Origin: Bradyrhizobium sp. LLZ17
GTDB lineage: Bacteria; Pseudomonadota; Alphaproteobacteria; Rhizobiales; Xanthobacteraceae
DNA length: 64,000 nucleotides
Direction of reading: 5' to 3'
Assembly (NCBI RefSeq): GCF_041200145.1
Contig: NZ_CP165734.1
Span: 6,801,001-6,865,000, forward strand
The notes beneath the pieces were generated by a model that was given only the letters and a program-made list of their open reading frames with translations, made no database searches and had not been told where the DNA came from. Positions 16,061-23,958 of the stretch are shown piece after piece. The translations under genes and the position numbers were made by a program. The number at the start of each line of letters is the position of its first letter. Positions within the stretch are counted from its first letter, which is position 1.

Positions 16061-17725
16061 TCAGCGTCCAAAGCGCTTGGCCAGCATCTCTTTCAGGATC
16101 TGCCGCTTGATGGCCTTGTTGGTGAGCACGCCGTCATGCCACCAGAAGCCGTCGGCCTTCATCTTTTCGGCGGCGCGGACGAAGCGGTCGGCGACTTCGG
16201 TGAAATCGGCATCGCTGTAGTTCAGGCTGAAGATCAGCCGTCCGCTGCCGACCCAGCTCAGCGACAGGCCTTCGGCCCGCAAATAATATTGCAGCATCCA
16301 GTTGTAGCGGGACGGTGTGGTGTATTTCACCGTCCAGATCGACGACAGGTTGGCGACCTGCACCGGCAGGCCTGCGTCGGTCAGCATCCGGTTGAGCTGT
16401 TGCGCGCGGCCGTTCCAGGTCTCCTCCAGCCCGTCATAGATCGCGCGGAAGTTCGGGCTGGCGAGCCGGCTCAGGAACTCGTCCATCGCCGTCATGACGT
16501 AGGGATGCGAATTGAAGGTGCCGCGGGCAAAGCAGACGTCGGCGGGACGATCGTCGCGGAAGCGGCGCATCAGCTCGCGTCTGCCGCAGACCACGCCGAC
16601 CGGCAGGCCGCCGGCGAGGCTCTTGCCGTAGGTCACCATGTCGGCCTTGACGTGGAAATATTCCTGGGCGCCGCCGGCGGCGAGACGAAAGCCGACGAAG
16701 ACTTCGTCGAAGATCAGCACGATGCCGCGCTGGTCGCAGACCTCGCGCAGCTGCTTCAGCCATTCGGTATAGGCGGCGCGATCGAAATTGGCGCCGCGGG
16801 ACGAGTCGACCAGCGCGGAATCGCCGGGCGCGTTGCCGTTCGGATGCAGCGCCTGCAGCGGATTGACCAGCACGCAGGCGATGTCACGGCGGGTGCGCAG
16901 CACGTGCAGCGTCTTCTCGGACATTTCGGCAAGCGTGTAGGTCTCGTGCGCGGTGACGGGATTGCCGACGCCGGGCTGCACGTCGCCCCACCAGCCGTGA
17001 TAGGCGCCGGCAAAACGAACCAGATGCGTGCGTTTGGTGTGGTAGCGCGCAAGCCGCACCGCCTGCATCACGGCCTCGGTGCCGGACATGTGGAACGAGA
17101 CCTCGTCGAGGCCCGAGATCTGGCACAGCCGCGTGACGTTTTCGAGGATGACGGGATGGTAGGGTCCGAGCACCGGTCCGAGCGCGTGCGCTCGCTTCTC
17201 GGATCCCTCGATGCACTCCTTGTAGAAGTCGTTGCCGAAGATGTTGACGCCGTAGGAGCCGGTAAGATCGTAGAAGGTGTTGCCGTCGACATCAGTGACG
17301 GTAACGCCGCGCGAGGACTCCATGAAGGTCGAGGTGCCCAGATGCTCGCGGACCAGGCGCGAGAACTGGAACGGCACGCGATAGCTTTCGGTGAAATTCA
17401 GGTCGGAGATCTTCTCGGCTGCTTCCTTCGTCATCGTGCGGCCCTTGGGGTAGCGCTCGGCGTAGAGGGATGCGAGACGGAAGAAGGCATCCTTGCGCTG
17501 CATCACCACATTCGCCGGCGCGCCGTCGCAACCGAAATACTGATCGCCGGTAAACTCGTAGAACGGCAGCAGCCGGGCCACCCGGCGCGACATCTTGGAG
17601 TGCCCGGCGAGCGACCGGTGCTTGGCGCGGGACAACGCAATCCGCGCCTTGATCTTCGGAAAGGCGGCGGCAGCGGACGCTGCGGCGGCCACGGACATCG
17701 AGAGAATCGGGAGTGTCGTTTCCAT
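16061..17725 (-). CDS. Class III PLP aminotransferase (glutamate-semialdehyde aminomutase-like)
   Basis: A 554-residue enzyme, about 100 residues longer than typical class III aminotransferases. Residues 1-110 are an extra N-terminal part with an Ala-rich hydrophobic stretch (9-22). The core has SGTEAVMQAVRLAR (cofactor phosphate, about 214-226), HGWW, IFDEVFVGFR (Asp340 holds the pyridine N) and YGKSLAGGLPVG with the PLP lysine Lys368. The substrate is unknown; the neighbours (phosphatidylserine decarboxylase 35 bp away on the other strand, PmtA, a glycosyltransferase) hint at amino-lipid metabolism. The heme enzyme HemL is shorter and lacks the N-terminal part. Confidence 0.83.
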   Translation of the reverse strand: METTLPILSMSVAAAASAAAAFPKIKARIALSRAKHRSLAGHSKMSRRVARLLPFYEFTGDQYFGCDGAPANVVMQRKDAFFRLASLYAERYPKGRTMTKEAAEKISDLNFTESYRVPFQFSRLVREHLGTSTFMESSRGVTVTDVDGNTFYDLTGSYGVNIFGNDFYKECIEGSEKRAHALGPVLGPYHPVILENVTRLCQISGLDEVSFHMSGTEAVMQAVRLARYHTKRTHLVRFAGAYHGWWGDVQPGVGNPVTAHETYTLAEMSEKTLHVLRTRRDIACVLVNPLQALHPNGNAPGDSALVDSSRGANFDRAAYTEWLKQLREVCDQRGIVLIFDEVFVGFRLAAGGAQEYFHVKADMVTYGKSLAGGLPVGVVCGRRELMRRFRDDRPADVCFARGTFNSHPYVMTAMDEFLSRLASPNFRAIYDGLEETWNGRAQQLNRMLTDAGLPVQVANLSSIWTVKYTTPSRYNWMLQYYLRAEGLSLSWVGSGRLIFSLNYSDADFTEVADRFVRAAEKMKADGFWWHDGVLTNKAIKRQILKEMLAKRFGR

Positions 17726-17760
17726 GACAACAAGCGCTAATACTGCGAGCTGACAGATTC

Positions 17761-18624
17761 ATGACAGTCAAAGCCCTCATCGCCTCTTTCACCCAGCAGG
17801 AAGACCTCAACTTCCTGCTGACCAATCGCATCCCCCGCGCCGCGCTGACCCGCTTCATGGGCTGGTTCTCGAAGATCGAGAATCCGCTGCTGCGGGACGG
17901 CTCGATCGCGCTGTGGAAGCTGTTCTCCGATCTCGATCTGTCGGAGGCCAAGAAAGATCATTTCAGGAGCCTGCACGATTGCTTCACCCGGGAGCTCAAG
18001 CCGGGCCTGCGGCCGTTCGATCCGGACCCCGCGGTGGTCGCGAGCCCCTCGGACGGCATTGTCGGAGCCCACGGACGGATCGCCGACACCGAGCTGTTCC
18101 AGGTGAAGGGCGCGCCCTATTCGCTGCTCGACTTGCTCGGCGATCCCGCGCTGGTCGAGCAGCACCGCAACGGAAGCTTCGTGACGCTGCGGCTGACCTC
18201 GAGCATGTATCACCGCTTCCACGCCCCGTATGATGCGCATATCGATCGCGTCACGTTGATCCATGGCGACGTCTGGAACGTCAATCCGATCGCGTTGAAA
18301 CGGGTCGAGCGGCTGTTCTGCAAGAACGAGCGTGCGGTGATCCGCACACATCTGTCGACCGGCGAGGCGGTGACGCTGGTGCCGGTCGCGGCGATCCTGG
18401 TCGCGAGCATCCGCCTGCATTTCCTCGATACGGTGCTGAACGCGCAGACACGCGGCCGGGTCAACTTCCCCTGCGACGTCAAGGTGAGCAAGGGCGAGGA
18501 GCTCGGCTGGTTCGAGCACGGCTCGACCATCATCATCCTGGCGCCCGGCGATTTTACCTTCTGCGACGGCATCACTGAGGGCACGCGCATCCGCGCTGGA
18601 GAAGCGTTGCTGAGGAAACACTAG
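17761..18624 (+). CDS. psd: Phosphatidylserine decarboxylase proenzyme
   Basis: A 287-residue proenzyme that makes phosphatidylethanolamine from phosphatidylserine at the inner membrane. The self-cleavage site is HGST, with Ser255 becoming the pyruvoyl group, followed by the strand IIILAPGDF. The catalytic His/Asp region is seen as SPSDGIVG (about residues 95-102) and SSMYHRFHAPYD (148-158). Length fits the Psd1/PSD-A type. Only 35 bp separate its ATG from that of the divergent aminotransferase, so the promoters must overlap or lie inside one of the genes. It feeds the PmtA pathway encoded upstream. Confidence 0.93.
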   Translation: MTVKALIASFTQQEDLNFLLTNRIPRAALTRFMGWFSKIENPLLRDGSIALWKLFSDLDLSEAKKDHFRSLHDCFTRELKPGLRPFDPDPAVVASPSDGIVGAHGRIADTELFQVKGAPYSLLDLLGDPALVEQHRNGSFVTLRLTSSMYHRFHAPYDAHIDRVTLIHGDVWNVNPIALKRVERLFCKNERAVIRTHLSTGEAVTLVPVAAILVASIRLHFLDTVLNAQTRGRVNFPCDVKVSKGEELGWFEHGSTIIILAPGDFTFCDGITEGTRIRAGEALLRKH

Positions 18625-18689
18625 CCTTCAATCTGCCGCGTCGGCCGCCTATATCGTCGGCGGGGCTCTTCGACGATACGGATGTGGTT

Positions 18690-19253
18690 ATGGCGCGGGC
18701 GCCGGTCATCGCGGCGGGTGGTATTGTGCTGCGGCGTGGCGAGACGCCGCTGATCGCGATCGTGCGCCAGCGCAAACGCAATGAGTGGGTCTTGCCCAAG
18801 GGCAAGCTCGACGACGGCGAAACGCCGAAGCAAGCCGCGCACCGCGAAGTGCTGGAGGAGACCGGACACGAGGTCGCAATCCATGAGTTTCTGGGGACGC
18901 TCGTCTACCAGTCCGGCGGGCGCTCCAAGGCCGTGCATTTCTGGCGCATGGAAGCCGAGGGCGGCCAGGTCCGAATGCTGATGAACGACATCAAGGCGGT
19001 CGACTGGCTGCCGCTGGAGCAGGCGATCGCGCGGCTCTCGCGCGAATATGAGCGCATCTTCCTGACCCAGATCGGCCCGATCGCGCTCGCGGCCGCAGGC
19101 GTTGTGCCCGATGCTGAAATCATGCCGCCGCCCGCGACCGGGAATGTCGATGCAGCGATGCAGAGGTTGAGGCCGGCCAAGGCTGCCTCGGTCGGCGAAC
19201 TGCGCCAGGGCTTGTTGCAGAAGATGAAAGCGTGGCTGCGCGGCGAGGCGTGA
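18690..19253 (+). CDS. Nudix hydrolase
   Basis: A protein of 187 residues with a full Nudix box: in the reading from 18690 it begins at Gly38 and has the form G-x5-E-x7-RE-VL-EE-TG, binding Mg and the diphosphate. The rest includes VVDWLPLEQA-type residues and a C-terminal tail with a basic patch (KMKAWLRG). Nudix enzymes cut nucleoside diphosphates linked to another group; this branch resembles diadenosine or diphosphoinositol polyphosphate hydrolases, but substrate calls from sequence are unreliable. A GTG at 18684 is an alternative start two codons upstream. It follows psd by about 65 bp. Confidence 0.9.
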   Translation: MARAPVIAAGGIVLRRGETPLIAIVRQRKRNEWVLPKGKLDDGETPKQAAHREVLEETGHEVAIHEFLGTLVYQSGGRSKAVHFWRMEAEGGQVRMLMNDIKAVDWLPLEQAIARLSREYERIFLTQIGPIALAAAGVVPDAEIMPPPATGNVDAAMQRLRPAKAASVGELRQGLLQKMKAWLRGEA

Positions 19254-19290
19254 GCCGTAACGAGAGGACTATCGCGCCGCGTTGACGGTG

Positions 19291-19446
19291 CACCCTCGCC
19301 CCTTGTGGGAGAGGGTGGCTCGCCGCAGAGCGGCGAGACGGGTGAGGGGTCTCTCTCCGCGTGCAAGCCCCTCGCATTGGAGTTCGCTGAAGCAACCCCT
19401 CATCCGGCGCTTCGCGCCACCTTCTCCCACAAGGGGAGAAGGAAGA
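19291..19446. repeat. Palindromic element, family E, copy 1
   Basis: Two outward halves: CTCGCCCCTTGTGGGAGAGG at the left and CTTCTCCCACAAGGGGAGAAGG at the right, with CGCCGCAGAGCGGCG and GGCGCTTCGCGCC hairpins between. It fills the gap between two convergent genes; a relative lies at 30161. Confidence 0.78.
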
Positions 19447-19448
19447 GG

Positions 19449-20858
19449 TCACCGCCGCTCGTTTTTCTCTCTTGGCGCCTGCTTGCGCGGCGCTGCGGGG
19501 CGTTGCGCGCCGGGGATGCGCTGCTGGAATCCACCCGGTCGCTGCATGCCTGGCTGTTGAGCCGGGGCCGGCTGGCCCGGCTGCAATCCGGTGCGCGGCG
19601 GTTGCGCCTGCGGCGCTGTACCCGGCTGCGATGGCACGACTCCGCCAGGCTGCGCCGGAGTCTGTCCGCCGCGCAGGGGCTGGGTCTGCTGTGCGCCGCC
19701 GGGTTGCGTGCCTGCTCCGGTGCGCGGCGCGCCTGCCGGTTGACTGGTGCCCTGCTGACCCTGGCCCGCGCGCGGCGCGGCCGGCTGCGCGGGGCCGCCC
19801 TGACGTTGCGGCGGCTGCACGCCTTGGCGATTCGGCGCTCCGGGCTGCTGCTGGCCTGGACGATTGTTCTGTCCCGGCTGGCCGTTCGGCCGCTGCGGTT
19901 GTTGGCCGGGCGTGGTGGTCGGCCGCAATTGCTGCTGCCGCGGCGGCTGGGCCGGTCGCGGAATGCGGCTGCTCGCGGCGGGATTGGCGCGGCGGAACTC
20001 GCGCTGTTCGGTGACGATCTGCCGGCCGGTGGCCTGCGCCGCATGCACCTGGCTGACGAAGCCGCGGTCGCGCGCGATCTGCTGCGGCGGAATCGTGATC
20101 GGGATCGCCGCAAAGCGCATGCCGCCGGCGCCGACTGCACCGGGCCGGATCGCAAAGCCGCTCGCGGCTTGCGTCAGCGCGCCGAGCCGCGCGCCGCTGC
20201 TGCGGTCGTTGACGTCGATATGCCCGACCCGCCCGTCGGCATCGGGATAGAGCTTGATATTGACGTTGTTGGCGGTGCTCGCGGCCGCATTCTCGGGGAC
20301 GTCGACCACGCCGGTGGTGCCGCGGATACCGAGCGTTGCGGTCGGCGTCGCGATCTTCATGTCGCCGGTTTTCGCCACCGCCGCCGCAACGAAGGCGACC
20401 GTGCCCTTGCCGATGTCGAAGATCGCCGAATTCTGCTTGCCGCCGTCCTCGTAGACGTAGTTGTCGATGGTGATCTTGGCGCTGGCGGAAAGGTTGAACG
20501 TGGTCGCATCGTTGAAGGTGATGCCGAGCGCGGAGCTCGACGAGGTCTGCACGACGTCGTTGAGATAGATGTCGTCGCGCACTTTCAGGGGATATGAATT
20601 CTTGTCGCGGATCACGGTCGCGATTCCCGTCACGGTCGCGACGTTGCCGATCGGCTCGACAGCGGCAGGCTGCGCATCCGCCGCCGGCGCCGGAGAGGCC
20701 GATGGTGTCGGGGACGGAGCGGGCGTCGGCTGTGCTTGCGGCTGCGCCTGCGCAAGCTCGATCGTGTCGGACGCACACGCATTGCCCGCGCCGGCCAGCG
20801 GCAACACCAGCAGCGGAAGCGCAAACACGAAGCGGCGCCAAGCCACCATCAAAGTCAC
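19449..20858 (-). CDS. Exported FecR-domain protein with Pro/Gln-rich tail
   Basis: A 469-residue protein. A signal peptide ends near ACA-S (residue 29), then a Pro/Ala/Gln linker, then a FecR domain at about residues 75-185 (TVIRDKNSYPLKVRDDIYLNDVVQT, TTFNLSASAKITIDNYVY and ATLGIRGTTGVVDVPEN). From about residue 290 to the end the chain is almost entirely Pro, Gln, Gly and Ala. Lone FecR-domain proteins without FecA/FecI are often surface or periplasmic and of unknown function. No sigma factor or TonB receptor is adjacent, so an iron role should not be assumed. Confidence 0.85.
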   Translation of the reverse strand: MTLMVAWRRFVFALPLLVLPLAGAGNACASDTIELAQAQPQAQPTPAPSPTPSASPAPAADAQPAAVEPIGNVATVTGIATVIRDKNSYPLKVRDDIYLNDVVQTSSSSALGITFNDATTFNLSASAKITIDNYVYEDGGKQNSAIFDIGKGTVAFVAAAVAKTGDMKIATPTATLGIRGTTGVVDVPENAAASTANNVNIKLYPDADGRVGHIDVNDRSSGARLGALTQAASGFAIRPGAVGAGGMRFAAIPITIPPQQIARDRGFVSQVHAAQATGRQIVTEQREFRRANPAASSRIPRPAQPPRQQQLRPTTTPGQQPQRPNGQPGQNNRPGQQQPGAPNRQGVQPPQRQGGPAQPAAPRAGQGQQGTSQPAGAPRTGAGTQPGGAQQTQPLRGGQTPAQPGGVVPSQPGTAPQAQPPRTGLQPGQPAPAQQPGMQRPGGFQQRIPGAQRPAAPRKQAPREKNERR

Positions 20859-21023
20859 AATGAAGTCCCGGTGAGAGCGCGAGGGCGAGATCGACCGATA
20901 TCAACCGGAGCTGGCTGAATGGCGGATGAACATCTGTTGCATAGGAGGGGCCAACGTTCAAACGCCACGTCCGGCGTCAGGGCAGGGCTATCGCATATGG
21001 GATTTGGGCGCTGTGAGCGCGCG

Positions 21024-21156
21024 CCTCGTCCTTCGAGACGACCGCTTCGCGGTCTCCTCAGGATGAGGCTAATCGGAATCGGAGCCCGTTGAACTGCTGC
21101 CGCAAACTCGGTCCTCATCCTGAGGGCCCGCCAAAGGCGGGCGTCTCGAAGGATGG
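21024..21156. repeat. Composite palindromic element, family A, copy 4
   Basis: Begins CCTCGTCCTTCGAGACGACC and ends GGCGTCTCGAAGGATGG, with inner CTCAGGATGAGG and CCTCATCCTGAGG arms, nearly identical to copy 1 in its left half. Confidence 0.85.
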
Positions 21157-21223
21157 CCACAGAGAAATCTGCCTCATATGCGATGGCCCTGTGGTGTCAG
21201 GGAATGGGTCTGGGATATTTCAA

Positions 21224-21258
21224 ATGGTCATGCCCGGGACAAGCCCGGGCATGACCAT
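21224..21258. repeat. Perfect 15-bp inverted repeat, family B
   Basis: ATGGTCATGCCCGGG (21224-21238), a 5-nt loop and the exact reverse complement at 21244-21258. It lies 28 bp beyond the DUF2147 stop and could end or stabilise that transcript, although no T tract follows. Confidence 0.8.
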
Positions 21259-21285
21259 GAGTATGCCGTTGCGACCGCGTTACTC

Positions 21286-22050
21286 TCAGCTCACCCGCTT
21301 CCAGGTCTGGCCGCCGCAGAACATGCCGCCGAAGGCGCAGCCCTGCACGCGCATGGCATTCGGACCCCTCATCGCGATCGTGGAGTCGTAGTTGCGGCCA
21401 GAGTTGGGATCGTGGATGCGGCCGCTCCACTTGGCGCCGTCAGGCTTCATGTTGATCAGGATCCGCTCATTGGTTTTCTCGGCATAGCCGCAGAGATTGG
21501 TGCCGCACTGCTCGACGCGGACGTTGCCCTTGTTCTCTTCGGTCGCCCACACGCCGAGCGGCGTGTTCGCGGCCGGCGCAGGCGCAGCGGCGATCGGAGC
21601 CGGAGCGGGCGCATCAGCTGGTGCAGTCGCAACCGGCGCGGGCGCGGCAACGGGCGGCGGCTGCATGGTCGTGTCGACGGACGGCGCGGCAGCAACAGTC
21701 GTAGCCGGGGTAGCCGGAGCAACCGCCGGGGCTGCCGGAACAGTCGCCTGCACTGGCGGCGGCTGCACCGGCGCCTGCTGCACCGGCGCCGGCGCGGGCT
21801 GCGTCGTCGCGCTCGGCGTGGTGTCGTCGTCCTTGGAGCCGAGACCGTTGAGGTTGATGTTGTTCAGCTTGATCGGCTTGTCCGAGAGGCCGGGCGCCAT
21901 GATGGTGATGCAGTCGAGCGAGGCGCAGTTGCGCGGCGTCTCGATGCGGACGCGCTGGCCTTCGATCTGAAACGAGATCGAATTGCCGGCATGGGCTGTG
22001 GCGGTCGAAGCGAGGAAGAGCGCGGTGGCGGCGATGTAGAGCTTGTTCAT
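21286..22050 (-). CDS. Exported DUF2147 protein with Ala/Pro linker
   Basis: A 254-residue protein: signal peptide (cut after AHA, residue 21), an N-terminal segment with a Cys pair (CASLDC), an Ala/Pro/Val-rich linker from about residue 78 to 160, and a C-terminal DUF2147 domain (GVWATEENKGNVRVEQCG to CGGQTWKRV). DUF2147 is a lipocalin-like beta fold of unknown role found in the periplasm. The linker probably spans peptidoglycan or acts as a flexible tether. Start at 22050 with a GGGAGGTTGTC site upstream. Confidence 0.85.
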   Translation of the reverse strand: MNKLYIAATALFLASTATAHAGNSISFQIEGQRVRIETPRNCASLDCITIMAPGLSDKPIKLNNINLNGLGSKDDDTTPSATTQPAPAPVQQAPVQPPPVQATVPAAPAVAPATPATTVAAAPSVDTTMQPPPVAAPAPVATAPADAPAPAPIAAAPAPAANTPLGVWATEENKGNVRVEQCGTNLCGYAEKTNERILINMKPDGAKWSGRIHDPNSGRNYDSTIAMRGPNAMRVQGCAFGGMFCGGQTWKRVS

Positions 22051-22279
22051 GACAACCTCCCAGAATTCATGGTCCCGATGACCTGAAGTCGGTGAACGAC
22101 TGAATGTGGTTCGACCCTAGGCCGGGCTGGTGCCATGTTCTGTGATGAAGGTCACAACGAATCCGGGGCCGCCAGAGTGAGGCAAGCGCACGTTCAGCCG
22201 CCATTGGATTGCGTCAATTTTGAATGCGGCAAACCGCCCGGCGACCGGTGAGCCCTGATCGATGCGAGCGACGGCGCTG

Positions 22280-22363
22280 CTAGACCATGCCGAGCACGAT
22301 GGCGCCGACGAAGGCCATGGCGAGGTACGCGGTGATAACGCTCAGTCTTCCGACGAACGTCAT
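22280..22363 (-). CDS. 27-residue single-span membrane protein
   Basis: A very short reading frame from ATG 22363 to TAG 22280. It begins MTFVGRLSVITAYLAMAF and ends IVLGMV, one hydrophobic helix with a single early Arg. GGAG lies six bases upstream of the ATG. A CtrA-like box is 59 bp upstream. The frame, ribosome site and composition all support a real gene; I believe similar tiny proteins exist in related genomes, but I cannot check. Function unknown. Confidence 0.6.
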   Translation of the reverse strand: MTFVGRLSVITAYLAMAFVGAIVLGMV

Positions 22364-22421
22364 GACGCTGCTCCGTGGAATCGCTCTCTCGGGCGCGCTG
22401 CTTTGCGCGCCACGATCATGG

Positions 22422-22436
22422 TTAACAGAATGTTAC
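22422..22436. promoter_or_regulatory. CtrA-like binding box
   Basis: TTAA, seven bases, TTAC, within GGTTAACAGAATGTTACC, matches the CtrA consensus TTAA-N7-TTAA at seven of eight positions. It lies between the tiny membrane-protein gene and the divergent extensin-like gene. A weaker TTAA-N7-TGAA follows at 22503. Confidence 0.45.
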
Positions 22437-22564
22437 CTCCCGAAAAAGTCAGCCTCGCTGTCATTCGTCTCCCCGCGGCGAGAACCAGGCGCCCCCGCAT
22501 GGTTAAGGAAGCCTGAAATCAACACGTTGAAGAGTCTTTAAGTAAATTCACCGAACGTGCGCGC

Positions 22565-23758
22565 ATGACGCGCGGAGTTCGTTTGTATCTCGTCGGCTCC
22601 ATCGTCCTTGTTTCGCTCGCGGGTTGCGGACGCGGCTTCTTCCAGGCCGAACGTGAACCGTGGCGGGCCGAGGCCGAGGCGGCATGCCTGAAATCCGGCG
22701 CGGTCAAGGAGAGCGCGGACATTGTTCGCATCGATCCGATCTCCGGCCCGGGCATGTGCGGCGCCGAGTTTCCGCTGAAGGTCGCGGCCATCGGCGAAGG
22801 CTCATCGAGCTATGGTTTTGCCGACGAGGAGTTGCGCCCGCCCGGCAGCATCGGCAACCAACCGCGCTGGCCGGTGGCCCAGCCGCAGTCGAACTATCCG
22901 CCGGCCGGCTATCCGCAGCGGTCGAATTATCCCGAGAGCGCGGTGCGCCAGCCCTCCGGTTATGGCGGGTCTTCCGGCCCGGTGTCGCTCAGCGCGCCCG
23001 GCGTGGCCCCGCAGGAAGACGAGATTGATTTGCCGCCCGAAGGCACCGACGCCGCGGGTGCCGCGCGCTACATGAATGCGCCGAGCTATCCCGCGCGGCA
23101 GCCTACGCCGTACTCGCAAGCCCCTGCGCAGCAACCGCCACCACGCTTCGGTCCCGCGCAGGGCAACCCCGTCACCGCTGTCGGTCCAGTCGCAGTGAAG
23201 CCGACCGCGACGCTGGCCTGTCCGATCGTGTCCGAGCTCGACCGCTGGTTCGCCGACAGCGTGCAGCCCGCAGCGATGCGCTGGTTCGGCGCCCGCGTGG
23301 TCGAAATCAAACAGATCTCCGCCTATTCCTGCCGCGGCATGAACGGCAACCCGAGCGCCCACATTTCCGAGCACGCATTCGGCAATGCGCTCGACGTCGC
23401 TGCCTTCGTGCTCGCCGACGGTCGCCGCATCACCGTGAAGGACGGCTGGCGCGGCATGCCGGAAGAGCAGGGCTTCTTGCGCGACGTGCAATCCGGTGCC
23501 TGCGCGCATTTCACCACGGTGCTCGCGCCGGGCTCGAACGTCTACCACTACGATCACATCCACGTCGATCTGATGCGCCGCGCCAGCCGCCGCCTGATCT
23601 GCCAGCCCGCCGCCGTTTCCGGCGAAGAGGTCGCCGCGCGCGCGGGTGGCCGCAATCCTTACGCGAACGCCCGCGATCCCTCCGTCACCGGCTCCCTCGG
23701 TGCGCACAAGAGCAAGCACGAGAAGATCAACGAGGAAGACGAGTTCTCGGACGATTAG
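22565..23758 (+). CDS. Extensin-like lipoprotein
   Basis: A 397-residue protein with a lipobox SLAGC, so Cys21 is the likely lipidated residue. Residues 90-215 are Pro/Tyr/Ser-rich with SNYP and YPQ repeats like plant extensins. The C-terminal domain (about 220-355) is the bacterial extensin-like domain related to D-Ala-D-Ala carboxypeptidases of the M15 type: HISEHAFGNALDVAAF and YHYDHIHVDL supply the zinc-ligand pattern. It probably sits on the envelope and acts on or binds peptidoglycan; activity is inferred from the fold only. Confidence 0.86.
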   Translation: MTRGVRLYLVGSIVLVSLAGCGRGFFQAEREPWRAEAEAACLKSGAVKESADIVRIDPISGPGMCGAEFPLKVAAIGEGSSSYGFADEELRPPGSIGNQPRWPVAQPQSNYPPAGYPQRSNYPESAVRQPSGYGGSSGPVSLSAPGVAPQEDEIDLPPEGTDAAGAARYMNAPSYPARQPTPYSQAPAQQPPPRFGPAQGNPVTAVGPVAVKPTATLACPIVSELDRWFADSVQPAAMRWFGARVVEIKQISAYSCRGMNGNPSAHISEHAFGNALDVAAFVLADGRRITVKDGWRGMPEEQGFLRDVQSGACAHFTTVLAPGSNVYHYDHIHVDLMRRASRRLICQPAAVSGEEVAARAGGRNPYANARDPSVTGSLGAHKSKHEKINEEDEFSDD

Positions 23759-23886
23759 GCGTCGCGCGCAGTACGCCGCATCTTCAGCAGGGCCAGGCTG
23801 GGGCGCAAAAATTTGCGCGGCCGGGATTTTAACCCAAGTCGTTGAATTGCGATCATTAATCGCTCCCTGACGGGTTTCGCCGGGAG

Positions 23887-23904
23887 TTGGCACAGTCGCT
23901 GCAA
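23887..23904 (+). promoter_or_regulatory. Sigma-54 type promoter before the M20/ABC operon
   Basis: TTGGCAC at 23887-23893 and CTGCA at 23899-23903 give the GG-N10-GC spacing of the -24/-12 class. The site is 55 bp before the M20 start. This would put the operon under RpoN and a nitrogen-responsive activator; no activator site was identified. Confidence 0.5.
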
Positions 23905-23958
23905 TGAGAGTGCTGCAACGAAGCGGCGCTGCCGGCGCTGTGAGCCAACGGAACCGTC

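Larger units (their letters stand above)
20859..21285. other. Gene-free interval carrying two repeats
   Basis: The 427 bp between the FecR start and the DUF2147 stop contain the FecR upstream region (20859-21023), a family A repeat (21024-21156) and a family B palindrome (21224-21258). I see no credible gene on either strand. Confidence 0.7.

Noticed and set aside
22051..22279. A tRNA-like GGTTCGACCC at about 22110
   Set aside because: No acceptor or anticodon stem can be folded around it.
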